The notes under the pieces: generated by a model
Told to the model about the DNA's origin: nothing
What the model saw: only the letters and a program-made list of their open reading frames with translations
Databases searched by the model: none
Assembly (NCBI GenBank): GCA_964036045.1
Contig: OZ038381.1
Span: forward strand, 1,454,428 to 1,518,427
Source of the DNA: Eutreptiella sp. 'Long Island Sound 2002'
Taxonomy: Eukaryota > Euglenozoa > Euglenophyceae > Eutreptiales > Eutreptiaceae
Direction of reading: 5' to 3'
DNA length: 64,000 nt
Shown: one piece after another, positions 11,093 through 20,377 of the stretch
Numbering within the stretch: position 1 is the stretch's first letter
Layout: the number at the start of each line of letters is the position of its first letter
Program-made: the position numbers and the translations under genes

Positions 11093-12040
11093 AAGACCAA
11101 AAAGGACAAACACAGTGGTTTCTGGCAGGTAGACCTAACCGCCGCAGCTCAGGAGCTGCTGGCTTTTATAACTCCTAAGGGTTGTGTTTTTAAGTGGAAG
11201 GTCATGCCTTTCGGGGTGGCCAATGCGCCAGCGCTCTTCCAGGAGCTAATGAACAAAATTTTGTACATACTGAGGCGCAGGCCTCTAGTACAGGAGTTGA
11301 TTTCTCGGGGTGCAGAAATGGAGGCCCACATCGACGATGTGAGTTTTGGTACTAATACCCAAGAGGACCATGTCCTTCTCCTCCGTGATTTTTCATCGTT
11401 TTTCAACAAAACCATCTCCGAATCAAACTCAAAAAATGTGAGTTTATGAAAGAGGAGATGGAATATTTGGGTTTCGATGTGGGGTATGGCTGGTGGAAGC
11501 CAGCCGCGTCTAAGATGCAGCCCCTACAGGACATGCAGATTCGCAATGACCCTAAGAAGGGTCTACACGACGTGAGGAGTTTTGTGGGCGCCTGTAACTT
11601 CTATAGGCATCACATCCACAATTTTACCTACTCCTCTGCCCCCCTCACTGACCTAATCAAGAAAACTACTCCCTGGAGGTGGACCGCCAGAGAGGAGGAG
11701 TGTTTCCAGGAGTTGAAGAAGAAAATTGCCTCATCCAACTGCCTGGGAGTACCCCGCCCTAAGGGCGAGATAGTCCTGATCACTGATGCCAGTGATGTGA
11801 GGGGGGGGAGGTACGATCTACCAATGGCAGGAGCTTAACCCAGCTGAACTAACCCACTGCCATTATCGTACTAGTGCACTGAACCGTGATGGTTCCTTGA
11901 AACATGACTATCCTACCAGTGAGTGGCGGCTGGTGTCACTGGGACACTGGAATTGGAAATGGAACCAAGCGCGTTCCAATTACAGCACCTATGACCAGGA
12001 ACTCCTAGCCGGTATGTTGGTGCTTTCGTCACAATCCCGA
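11093..12040 (+). pseudogene. E4 pol, left piece: Ty3/gypsy RT and start of RNase H, broken
   Basis: In frame from 11093 the sequence reads SGFWQVDLTAAAQELLAF, then KVMPFGVANAPALFQELM, then HIDDVSFGT (the YxDD box with His in place of Tyr). These are RT motifs of Ty3/gypsy type. A stop at about 11449 is followed by another frame (EEMEYLGF...VRSFVGACNFYRHHI) to 11838. A third frame then carries the RNase H part to STYDQELLAG and LSSQS. The piece ends at 12040, exactly where the LTR of E3 begins, and resumes at 38518. The 5' LTR, gag and protease of E4 are missing. Two frameshifts make it non-functional. Confidence 0.85.
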
Positions 12041-12750
12041 CAGTAAGAAAAAGTCACTGCCTTGTCTTTCTTGGAGGGCTTGATCCAGGCCAGGCCCCTT
12101 TACAACCCTCTTGTTGATGCTAGGACTAACTTAAGTATTTTTGTCACTCTTTTGAAGCCTTTAGTCCACTTTCTCAAAGTAACTAGGGTTATAACCCTAG
12201 CCCCCCATGAAGGTCACCCCTACCACTCAACTGAGCGGAGGTATCTTCCTTCATGGAGGATATACCGAAATAAAATACGCATTTCATGCTTTAGGCCTTG
12301 GAGGTTAAGCCTAGTGGTCTCCCACCCCAAGACCTCTATACTCAATCGTTTCTACCACTTATTGTGGTTCTACTTTTTAACTGTTTCTGAATTCAGTTGC
12401 TTGGCCAAGTCATATTCTGTGTCTGGCCTGACACCTATGCCCCACATTCCTAACCAGCACCATTACACCCAAAAGAGTGCACATGAAGTGGTTGATGCTA
12501 TCTTGGAGGCTAGAGGCAGACCAGTTTTCATATAAAATCTTTTGTATTATCCATTTGTGATTGAATCTTTGTGTTGATACCTGCTTTGTCTATCTGCAGC
12601 GCTTCTGTGTTACACTGGATTTCCAACTATTCATTGATTCGATCCACATCCTGTTCTTGCTCTACTTGCTCCTTTGGCTTTGGGATTTCACCATCAAAAG
12701 CCTGCAGGATTTCATCAAAATCTATAGGGCACTAATCAAGGACATCTTTC
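12041..12750 (+). repeat. E3 5' LTR
   Basis: Homologous along its length to the split LTR 16271-16672 plus 38212-38516 and to the E4 LTR 43240-43948. All three share TAAGAAAAAGTCACTGCC near the start and GACATCTTTC at the end. The termini lack a clear TG/CA. By eye about 13 differences separate the two E3 LTRs. Short open frames inside it are not genes. Confidence 0.85.
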
Positions 12751-12764
12751 CGGTAGCAGAGGCA
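12751..12764 (+). other. E3 primer-binding site, first base changed
   Basis: CGGTAGCAGAGGC follows the LTR end directly. It matches the complement of the 3' end of eukaryotic initiator tRNA-Met (TGGTAGCAGAGG) except for C at the first position, the partner of the tRNA terminal A. Confidence 0.7.
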
Positions 12765-12834
12765 AACCCTGAGAACCTTACGAACCGACTCTGAGCAGAA
12801 GCACAAGAAAAGCACACTGAAAAGCACATTGAAC

Positions 12835-13743
12835 ATGTCCACTCAACTGTCCTCCCGAACCTGGCCAATCAGAAGTGTACAAGTGCAACATGGCAGTGTA
12901 GCCCACCCAAAGAGTGAACCGCCACTCAGAGCAGCATCTGGGTCTCAGGAAGATCCAGAGCACAGAAGGGCGGAACGAAATCTGCCCAGAACAATCCCAT
13001 TAGCCATGGAAACCTTAGCGGCCCATGGTGAAGACAGCCTGCAAAGGCTCCGCAGGCGTGTCGAAGCTTCCATCGCCCGGTCGGCCTGTCCGGCCTCGTC
13101 TTCTACCATACTTGGAGTGGGTCCTGAAGAACAAGAGGACCTACGAAGGAGGATGGACGAGTTCATGCTCCACGAAGAGTACCACAAGTCCACCGTAGGA
13201 GAAGATGGAGAAATACCTCTTGATGCTCTCGGGTTGCCGCCTCAAACTGAGATGGGCTCCTTCCTTTATTCTGGGCCATCTACAGACATGGCGGACACAG
13301 TATCACTACCGAGACGACCGAGAGTACACGAACACGCGCGAGCAAGGCATCCAGACCTGTCGATAATGGATTCTCTTCGCCCAGAGCCCAGCCATGGGGC
13401 TCTGGATCGTACGGCCGAACTTTTGGCCAAACTTCTATCCGGATCGGAAGACCCGGATGTGACAGCTCTGTCAGAGGCTGTCAAGGCAAAATTGGGTATC
13501 ACTGAACCCTTACCCAAGCCAGCGCTACTCTCACCTTCAGCAGGATTGAGCACGTTGGCTGATGATCTCAAAGGATCGAGGGTGTCCAGGTTGCTACCCA
13601 AGGTTACTTGCCCCAGCCCTTTTCATCCTCGCGCCACGACAGTCCCTATTGCTGAAGTACAGGACGTGCCGGTGACGGAGACTGAGAAAAGAGGGCTGTC
13701 AGCCCTTGCACCTCTTGCCGGCGTATCTCCTTCTCCTTCCTGA
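12835..13743 (+). CDS. E3 gag-like protein, probably truncated at its 3' end
   Basis: The first ATG after the primer site is at 12835 and opens 302 codons. The protein is charged and partly helical: an Arg/Glu segment (EDSLQRLRRRVEASIARS), an acidic segment (EEQEDLRRRMDEFMLHEEYH), and a later LDRTAELLAKLLSG stretch. No zinc knuckle is present. Position directly after the primer site argues for gag. Its last codons run into TGATGTAATGACC, the start of sequence shared with the E4 3' untranslated region (40711 on), so the 3' end of gag and all of pol were lost by deletion at about 13737. The function (coat protein) is inferred from position only. Confidence 0.5.
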   Translation: MSTQLSSRTWPIRSVQVQHGSVAHPKSEPPLRAASGSQEDPEHRRAERNLPRTIPLAMETLAAHGEDSLQRLRRRVEASIARSACPASSSTILGVGPEEQEDLRRRMDEFMLHEEYHKSTVGEDGEIPLDALGLPPQTEMGSFLYSGPSTDMADTVSLPRRPRVHEHARARHPDLSIMDSLRPEPSHGALDRTAELLAKLLSGSEDPDVTALSEAVKAKLGITEPLPKPALLSPSAGLSTLADDLKGSRVSRLLPKVTCPSPFHPRATTVPIAEVQDVPVTETEKRGLSALAPLAGVSPSPS

Positions 13744-14750
13744 TGTAATGACCTTGGGGAGCCAACGAAGAACGGTGGCTTACTACACCAGGGGGGAATG
13801 ACAAGCAAGGTGTTATGAAGCAAGGTGTGTCTTCCCTCCTTGGGGACAAGCGAGCCCACAGTTAGGACCTCTAACTGGTCCAGATCCGTGGGGTTCTACC
13901 CTTCCTTACAGGGTTTACCTTACCCCTAAGTGTGCTACGTATGTCTGTGTGCGTCTCACTTCTCTCCCGGTCGTGGCTCCCAACTCAATGGGCTTCGCTG
14001 ATGTCGGACCGAAGGTCCTAGTCAGTTACTAGTACCACTCCTATGGCGCCCAATTTCTGTGCTGGCGCCTATCCTTGGGGGAAGACGGCAAAAGCCCTAC
14101 CTACTATAGGGGAGGGGTGGCCAAGTGTGCTAAGGGCATACAAAACGCCCATTTTTGCTAAGGCCAAAAGCTAACGCACTCCCCTGCCCACGTGGAAAAG
14201 CACGCGGGACAGGAGACACCACTACACTACACTCACTAACGCCAGCACCGGCCTTCGAAGGCAGGGGGAGCACTCATCACTTGCACTCAACACCTGCCAG
14301 GCCTGCTGACCCTAACACCTACACACGCTACTTGGTGTTGCTGTTGAAAGAGTCACGGGTCCTACTGACCCTGCTGTGAGAAAGTAAGAGAACACAGCGC
14401 TACTAAGCGGCTGTGGCCTAGCAGGGACGCCACTACGCGTTTCCCTATCAAGGCTTGGAGGGAGGGAGTGCTCAGGGTGCGTGCACAGCGTGGATAGCGA
14501 TGAAGTCGTACTGCACCCACCACTCCTGGTCCAGTTGCAGTTTGTTGTTTGTGATCCGCGCAGCATAGTTTAGCACTGCCCAAGTGGGACTGCACCAATC
14601 ACCCTTACCTTCCCACCTGAAGAGCAAAGGCGGATGCAGGAGCGTTTGCAGCGGAGGAACCAAGACAGACTCCACGTGTTATACGCTTCTCAGTCTGCCC
14701 TATAATACGCTGTCTACAAACGCCACTATCAAGCAAGCAAGCTTAAGAAG

Positions 14751-14785
14751 CTCCACCCGTTCTCTTATAGAACGTGGGGTGGAGC
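14751..14785 (+). other. Conserved stem-loop in the E3 3' untranslated region
   Basis: CTCCACCC pairs with GGGTGGAG, and an inner GTTCT pairs with AGAAC, with a small bulge. The E4 copy (41722-41756) keeps both helices while the loop and bulge bases differ. A structural role in element RNA is inferred. Confidence 0.55.
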
Positions 14786-15929
14786 CCCTGGGTAACCTAA
14801 ACAAGGTTTACGGTGCGCACTTCGCGTGGCCTACCCTTTGATGCGTCATATGCATGCACAGGTATGCACAATCTCTCCATTTCCTGTTGTTCTTACCTAA
14901 GTTAACTCAACATAACCAATCACAAGCGTGACTCAACCAGGAGGTGAGCTCCTCCTGGGCTTACCTACCTTACTCACCACGCATCATGTGAATGCCGAGA
15001 AAAACACGAGCGCAGAACAACCCTACGCGCTTAAACAAACCTACGGCGAATTATGAACCACCCTAAGCGATTGATGCACTGTGTGTCATGCATGCTTCCC
15101 TTGTCTTGTTTCCTGCAGATAGCGGAGAGAGAGTGGCGCACTGCACAGCGCAAAACAAGCCTAAGCGTTTTCAGCAACCCTACTTTAGCGCTACGGCAAC
15201 ACAAACACGAGCAAGCACTTTCTTTTCTTACCTGTGAAGAGAGAACAAGGGTGAATTGGGGTACAGGGAAAGCGCCACAGCGTGTGTATACCTCAATTAG
15301 GCACATGCATTGCGAGCACAGCGCATATTCTAACCCTACGTGCGCGCTGCGCGCTCCATTCGCATCGCATACCTTTCATACCTGTTTTGACCCGTGCAGA
15401 GCAAGAGAGAGGAGCACCCCAACCCCCAACGAACACAGCGTTGACAACCCTAACGTTTTAACGAAGCAACCAACACGAACGCAATGCATGCGTGTGAAAT
15501 GACAGTGGCATACCTGAGAGGTGGGTTTTCCACCTGCTCTGTGGTGTGGGTTTAGTTTGAATACTTTTCCATAAATTTACTAAACATTTTGATGCAACCG
15601 TGCAAAAATTTCCTTTAGAACTTTAAAAACTACAGCTCGTACCTTCTTTTTCAAAAGCCGTATACGCTTGCGCAACCTTACTTTTGAAGTCCGCTTCCGT
15701 TGCGCTTGTCTGCAACTTTAAGTTGTGGTGTAAAAATGACGATTTCTCGCGTGATTTCGTCAATTTTTAGCGATTTGACTTGTTAAATCGCTACACCTTT
15801 CGCTAAACCGCAGGAATCACTCCCTGTTGGTTACGTCTTCTATTTTTTTCAGCTCCTGGAGATTTGTGTCCTCCATTGGGAGTACTGCTCCGCCCTGGCC
15901 CTTGGTCAGGACGTTTACTAAAACGCTGT

Positions 15930-16028
15930 TTATGCAGTGATGGCCGACAGCTTTAGAGCGTTCGACTGTACCCTAGTGGGCAAGCATATGTGCTCTAGGG
16001 AGGGAGTCCTGGGTCCAAACCCCACTAC
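15930..16028 (+). other. tRNA-like module (Leu/Ser type), not a working tRNA
   Basis: GATGGCCGACAGC...TTTAGAGCG resembles the D-arm/A-box of long-variable-arm tRNAs. CTGGGTCCAAACCCCAC resembles the T-arm/B-box (the E4 copy at 42905-43003 has the more canonical GGTTCAAACC). A variable-arm-like hairpin CCCTAG/CTAGGG lies between. The acceptor stem does not pair well, so this is a tRNA-derived or tRNA-mimicking segment rather than a gene. Confidence 0.4.
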
Positions 16029-16260
16029 CCCCCAAATTTTACCAAAAGCTTTCGTGGCACGCTGGCGACTTTTCAAGAATGCCCCATCGAAGGGACATCA
16101 TTCACGGTACAATACACTGTTTTTCAAGGGTACCTACAGTGTGATAGGCTTCTATGAACTGATGAGAATGTTTTTGGTAAGTTTAATGCATTTTCTGGGG
16201 TAATTTTGGGAATATTTGAGCCTTTTTCCTTGGTCCTACTAGCTTAGCTAACTAGTACTC

Positions 16261-16270
16261 CAGGGGGGAG
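16261..16270 (+). other. E3 polypurine tract
   Basis: CAGGGGGGAG immediately before the 3' LTR, identical to the E4 tract at 43230-43239. This is the usual primer site for plus-strand synthesis. Confidence 0.75.
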
Positions 16271-16672
16271 TAAGAAAAAGTCACTGCCATGTCTTTCTTG
16301 GAGGGCTTGATCCAGGCCAAGCCCCCTTTACAACCCTCTTGTTGATGCTAGGACTAACTTAAGTATTTTTGTCACTCTTTTGAAGCCTTTAGTACACTTT
16401 CTCAAAGTAACTAGGGTTATAACCCTAGCCCCCCATGAAGGTCACCCCTACCACTCAACTGAGCGGAGGTATCTTCCTTCATGGAGGATATACCGAAATA
16501 AAATAGGCATTTCATGCTTTAGGCCTTGGAGGTTAAGCCTAGTGGTCTCCCACCCCAAGACCCCTATACTCAATTGTTTCTACCACTTATTGTGGTTCTA
16601 CTTTTAACTGTTTCTGAATTCAGTTGCTTGGCCAAGTCATATTCTGTGTCTGGCCTGACACCTATGCCCCAC
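16271..16672 (+). repeat. E3 3' LTR, left piece
   Basis: Matches 12043-12450 with few differences, and is cut at ...ATGCCCCAC by the insertion of E2. The remainder resumes at 38212 with ATTCCTAACC. Confidence 0.9.
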
Positions 16673-16933
16673 TGTAAGTGCGGCTAGCCCCATCTGCTCA
16701 GATTTTCAGACATTCTGCCCAGATTGGCTACATTTTGGTCATTTTCTTTGCTTCGGCGGAATTGCCGCCTCGCAGCTCAGTCACAGGATATTTCCTATAT
16801 ATTTTCTGATATGCCGGATTTGATTCCGCGGTCCATTTCCCGTAAATCCGCCGCGTTCCGCTATTTTAGCTGGAATCGCCATTTGCCGCTGACGCGCGCT
16901 CGCGGGCCAGATCGGCCAAACATTTTTACATAA
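16673..16933 (+). repeat. E2 5' LTR, left piece
   Basis: Matches the first 261 bases of the E2 3' LTR, including the type-specific CCAGATCGGCCAAACATTTTT that the E1 LTRs lack. It ends CATAA, the target duplicated by E1. The right piece of the same LTR starts at 27702. Confidence 0.92.
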
Positions 16934-17465
16934 TGTAAGTGCGGCTAGCCCCATCTGCTCAGATTTTCAGACATTCTGCCCAGATTGGCTACATTTTGGT
17001 CATTTTCTTTGCTTCGGCGGAATTGCCGCCTCGCAGCTCAGTCACAGGATATTTCCTATATATTTCTGATATGCCGGATTTGATTCCGCGGTCCATTTCC
17101 CGTAAATCCGCCGCATTCCGCTATTTTAGCTGGAATCGCCATTTGCCGCTGGCGCGCGCTCGCGGGCCTGATCGGCCATACAATTTTACATAAATGGATT
17201 ATTTAAATTCATTCGGACAGTTTTGGACACTCAGATGTATTTAGAATAATTCCCCTCAATTTTCTTCATAGACTGGGATTTTCTGCCGGACCACAATCAG
17301 CATGGATCTTGCTTCTGTTGTCGCTGCTCTCGCCTCCGTTGGTGTCCGAGTGTCCGGTTCCAACCCCAATAACAACATCCAGGGAGACTCCTCGCGTGCC
17401 TGCCCCACTGGTCTTGCCGGCCCCGAGCCCTCCGGCACCCACAACGACCCAGGGCAGCACTTTCA
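16934..17465 (+). repeat. E1 5' LTR, contains the gag start
   Basis: 532 bp, matching 27165-27696. Starts TG, ends CA. The gag ATG at 17302 lies inside it, so the last 164 bases are coding. The GGCGG...CCGCC pair near 17018-17032 can form a small hairpin. The end is fixed by the primer-binding site that follows and by the target duplication of E2. Confidence 0.93.
17056..17063 (+). promoter_or_regulatory. Candidate TATA box in the E1 LTR
   Basis: CTATATAT lies about 240 bases before the gag ATG and is conserved in all copies of this LTR. A second AT-rich box, TATTTAAA, is at about 17200. Either could be the core promoter; the transcription start is not visible. Confidence 0.35.
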
Positions 17466-20337
17466 TGGTAGCAGAGGCTACCTGAATGTTGTTCCTTTGG
17501 TGTCCCAACCACAGCTAGCCCCTCAGTATGTCCCCGTAGACTCCGCCACCTCCGGAGACGTAACGATCACGCTCCCGTGGTGCTGTGCGAACGAGGCCTT
17601 GAGAGGAATGCCTTGCGCTAGCCCAAATTGCCCAAGAAGGACACAAATCAGCAGCTGTGGAGGCCCAGATTACAATCAAGATCCCAGTCGAAATTGGCCA
17701 TCAAGCAGCTGGAATCTCCCAGCTTACGCTAATGGCAACGCTCCGGTGGAGCTTACGGACCTGGCAGGTACTAATTCTCCGTACCAATGTTCACATTTTG
17801 TGACCATCGATGCCGACATTGACGACATTGAGATGGGTGGTCCAGGTGAGGTACCTACCTATAATCGACCAGCCTCATGGGCACAATGGGACAACCATTT
17901 GTCTTCGGAAGTGGCCCGTAACCTTGAGGCGCTTGAGGCCCTGTGTCTATTAGCCACGTCTAAGCTGATAGGACAAGAAAGAATCGCCTCTGATTTTTTA
18001 TTTGAATATTTTTTCCTCCTTCAAGAAAAAATTAATACCAGGATGTGGTGGTGTTCTCAAGAAGATGAATCTTTTGCCATTTTCTTGCAGATCTGGGAGG
18101 CAAGCCCCTTCCCGAAGGAGAAGACCAAGGCACCGGTTGCCGGGCCCTCCGCCCCTCATCCCTCTGTTTCCATCCGCGACGATCTAGCCGCCGCGGTTGA
18201 GGAAGGAATCTTAGAGGCAGCTAGGCAGGCAAGCCTGGAAATTAGGACTGAAGGAGCTCCCCAAGTGGACTCCTGGCTGCGAACCACTGAGATTAGCGGT
18301 CCGACAGCCTGCTCAGGCCCTTCAGGACACGGTATGTACTGTCCTGCCGACTGCTCTTGCAGATCTCAGCGAGACTCTGAGCTCCAATTGCTCAAAGATC
18401 AAATGCAACTCATCATTCAGACTCTGGGAATTAAAGATCTTTTCAAGACCCACATGAGGTCTGAGGGCGCATCATCGGTGGATCAGACAACAGAACCGTC
18501 GGAGGAGGCGACAGAAATTTTTTCGATTGCTCCTTCGGTGGACTCTAAGACCACCGATGCACGGATCAGCAGGACTAAGCTAAAGGAAAGGGTTACAATT
18601 TCTCGATCACAGAGTAGATCGGCGAAGGCTAGGACTGAGGTTCAGAATGCCAAAAGAACTGCCTCCCGTACTACCCTTCCTGCTGTTGATTCCAGTGCAA
18701 TTGCCCAGATGTTGCTCGCCCAGACCCTCGCCGGAGCTGGTGTGGTTAATGATGCCGCCAAGGTGTCTACCATTACGGCCGGTGTTGGGCTGGATTCACT
18801 CCTAAATCCTACTTCATTGCGACTTCGTCAGGTTGCCAAGCAACCGAAGTATAATGGAAACCCCAGACGTTGGCCTCAGTTCCAACGGGAATTTAAACTG
18901 TGGGTTAAGACTCAAAAACTCCAGGATGATCAGTTCCTGATGGCCCTTCTGGACTGCCTTGAGGGAGCGCCGGCCAACACTTGGCTCAGAACCTGGAGTG
19001 ATCGTGAAGATTCAAGTTCCCCCCTTACCTTTGATGAGGTGTGGGAACAGCTGGAGGTACGTGGATCCCGGCTGCCTGAGGACCATTACCACCAGATGTT
19101 GAAGAATTTTCCTTCGTTCTCTCGATTAATCTTGCACGAGGTGCAGGACAAGAGACAGCGCTTCTGGAATCTCGTAGAAGAATCTGAACATTCAGGCGAA
19201 AAATTTTCCAGTGCCGAGCTGAAAAATCTGATTTTTGACAAGATCCCCTCAGAAACCGCCGCCACCCTTCGGAATCGACAGTCCGAAGAAAAGGTCAAGA
19301 CCTGGTGGGCGGAGATCGATGGCTTTGACGCCTCGGCCAACCGGTTTACAGTCAGGGAGGCACTTCAAAAGTGCTCCCCCACGTCGTTTACCAAGGTGAA
19401 ATTCACTGAAAACACGTGGAAAATCAAGTTCAATGAACACGAGGATCGGGACTTGTTTGTCCAAGTCCTCAACAGGGGAGTAAGCTTCCATGGAAATCGT
19501 CTGAAGGCCAGGAACTGGGTGTTTGTGTTCACTCCGCAAGAACTGTGGGAAGAGGTTGAGAGGCTTGCTGACGCCGCCAATCAAAATTTCCATGAGGGTC
19601 TTGGGGGAAACAGGAATACCCAGCAAAACACCCAAAACGGGGCCCAAAAGGGCAACAAAAAGGTGAATGACACCCGGAATGTTCAGGATCATTGTAGCAT
19701 CTGTCTTCTTCTAGGTTCTACGAACCGAGCTAAGACGCATTCCACTGCTAATCACCGATGGTCTGCTTACGATCACAAGGTGATTGGTGAAAATGTCAGT
19801 AATCCTCAGAATTCAGACAGGAATGACAGACAGGTGCATGGTGCCAAGGGGGGAAAGGGTAATTCGACTCCCTCCGGTGGGAACAAAAATACCGGAGGCC
19901 CTGGCGGGTCCCAAGGCAAAGGGAATCGGACTCCATCCGGTTTCGGTGGACAGCCAAACGGCCAGACAAGTCCCAATGTCAACGCCGGAGGCGGAAATCG
20001 AAATCCAGGCCAAACCCCTCAATCCGGTCAAAACAAAGGAAATGCTCCAGGATCACAGGGTAAAGGTAAGGGAAATCCTTCGGGAACCCCCTTCTCTGGT
20101 AAGGGCAGAGGGCGTGGCGACGGTGGTGGCCCATCATCCGGCGGCCGTGGCCGTGGACGTGGAAAGGGAAATCATCGTGTGGATCAGGTCTCAGGTGCAG
20201 ATCAGGTGTCAGATGCGGATCGAGATTATGTTGAAAATGCCCTGAATCCAGCGGATGATCCGTTCCAAGATGAGTGGATCGACGAATCAGGCTGTGTCCA
20301 CAATGTTAACGCAGCCGCTGGAGGTCAGAACGCCTAG
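17302..20337 (+). CDS. gag: E1 Gag polyprotein
   Basis: 1011 codons from the first ATG. Residues 1-55 lie in the LTR and the next seven codons cover the primer-binding site (GSRGYLN). The middle (about residues 505-650: KYNGNPRRWPQFQREFKLW..., LLDCLEGAPANTWLRTWSD) fits the retrotransposon capsid fold. A C-x2-C-x11-H-x4-H finger at C798-H818 takes the place of a CCHC knuckle. It is followed by a long Gly/Asn/Arg tail (RGRGDGGGPSSGGRGRGRGK) suited to RNA binding. A cysteine-rich segment lies at about 90-120. Gag would build the particle that packages element RNA. It ends in TAG at 20335-20337, and the frame is open beyond it. Confidence 0.9.
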   Translation: MDLASVVAALASVGVRVSGSNPNNNIQGDSSRACPTGLAGPEPSGTHNDPGQHFHGSRGYLNVVPLVSQPQLAPQYVPVDSATSGDVTITLPWCCANEALRGMPCASPNCPRRTQISSCGGPDYNQDPSRNWPSSSWNLPAYANGNAPVELTDLAGTNSPYQCSHFVTIDADIDDIEMGGPGEVPTYNRPASWAQWDNHLSSEVARNLEALEALCLLATSKLIGQERIASDFLFEYFFLLQEKINTRMWWCSQEDESFAIFLQIWEASPFPKEKTKAPVAGPSAPHPSVSIRDDLAAAVEEGILEAARQASLEIRTEGAPQVDSWLRTTEISGPTACSGPSGHGMYCPADCSCRSQRDSELQLLKDQMQLIIQTLGIKDLFKTHMRSEGASSVDQTTEPSEEATEIFSIAPSVDSKTTDARISRTKLKERVTISRSQSRSAKARTEVQNAKRTASRTTLPAVDSSAIAQMLLAQTLAGAGVVNDAAKVSTITAGVGLDSLLNPTSLRLRQVAKQPKYNGNPRRWPQFQREFKLWVKTQKLQDDQFLMALLDCLEGAPANTWLRTWSDREDSSSPLTFDEVWEQLEVRGSRLPEDHYHQMLKNFPSFSRLILHEVQDKRQRFWNLVEESEHSGEKFSSAELKNLIFDKIPSETAATLRNRQSEEKVKTWWAEIDGFDASANRFTVREALQKCSPTSFTKVKFTENTWKIKFNEHEDRDLFVQVLNRGVSFHGNRLKARNWVFVFTPQELWEEVERLADAANQNFHEGLGGNRNTQQNTQNGAQKGNKKVNDTRNVQDHCSICLLLGSTNRAKTHSTANHRWSAYDHKVIGENVSNPQNSDRNDRQVHGAKGGKGNSTPSGGNKNTGGPGGSQGKGNRTPSGFGGQPNGQTSPNVNAGGGNRNPGQTPQSGQNKGNAPGSQGKGKGNPSGTPFSGKGRGRGDGGGPSSGGRGRGRGKGNHRVDQVSGADQVSDADRDYVENALNPADDPFQDEWIDESGCVHNVNAAAGGQNA
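17466..17477 (+). other. E1 primer-binding site for initiator tRNA-Met
   Basis: TGGTAGCAGAGG directly follows the LTR CA. It equals the complement of the conserved 3' end of many eukaryotic initiator tRNA-Met molecules. It lies inside the gag reading frame, an unusual position. Confidence 0.88.
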
Positions 20338-20377
20338 GGGAGCCACGAAAATCGTCCCTTCCCAGGCGATTTCAGGC
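20335..20377 (+). promoter_or_regulatory. Gag/Pol stop-codon readthrough site with candidate pseudoknot
   Basis: TAG is followed in the same frame by open sequence into pol. Right after it, GGGGAG can pair with CTTCCC (20356-20361), and AAATCG (20348-20353) with CGATTT (20365-20370). The two helices interleave as in an H-type pseudoknot. In E2 (30843 on) the downstream strand is CTCCCC, which still pairs. The loops are short, so the two helices may be alternatives. Readthrough is inferred, not shown. Confidence 0.55.

Larger units (their letters stand above)
13740..16260 (+). other. E3 3' untranslated region, shared with E4
   Basis: Nearly colinear with 40709-43229, over about 2.5 kb. No long open frame is conserved between the two copies. 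It holds a conserved stem-loop (14751-14785) and a tRNA-like module (about 15930-16028), and ends in a polypurine tract. Confidence 0.75.

Noticed and set aside
12062-12535. 157-codon ORF in the E3 LTR
   Set aside because: It lies in a non-coding LTR, the reading frame is not kept in the other LTR copies, and there is no ordinary protein composition.
16673-17190. The ~258-bp block starting TGTAAG and ending TTTTACA as the whole LTR
   Set aside because: It starts TG and ends CA and occurs four times, but the CCCAC duplication and the primer-binding site show the LTR runs on to CACTTTCA, about 533 bp.
20335-20337. TAG reassigned as a sense codon in this genome
   Set aside because: The DUF1499 gene ends in TAG at a sensible C-terminus, and the LINE-like ORF ends in TAG at 3230.
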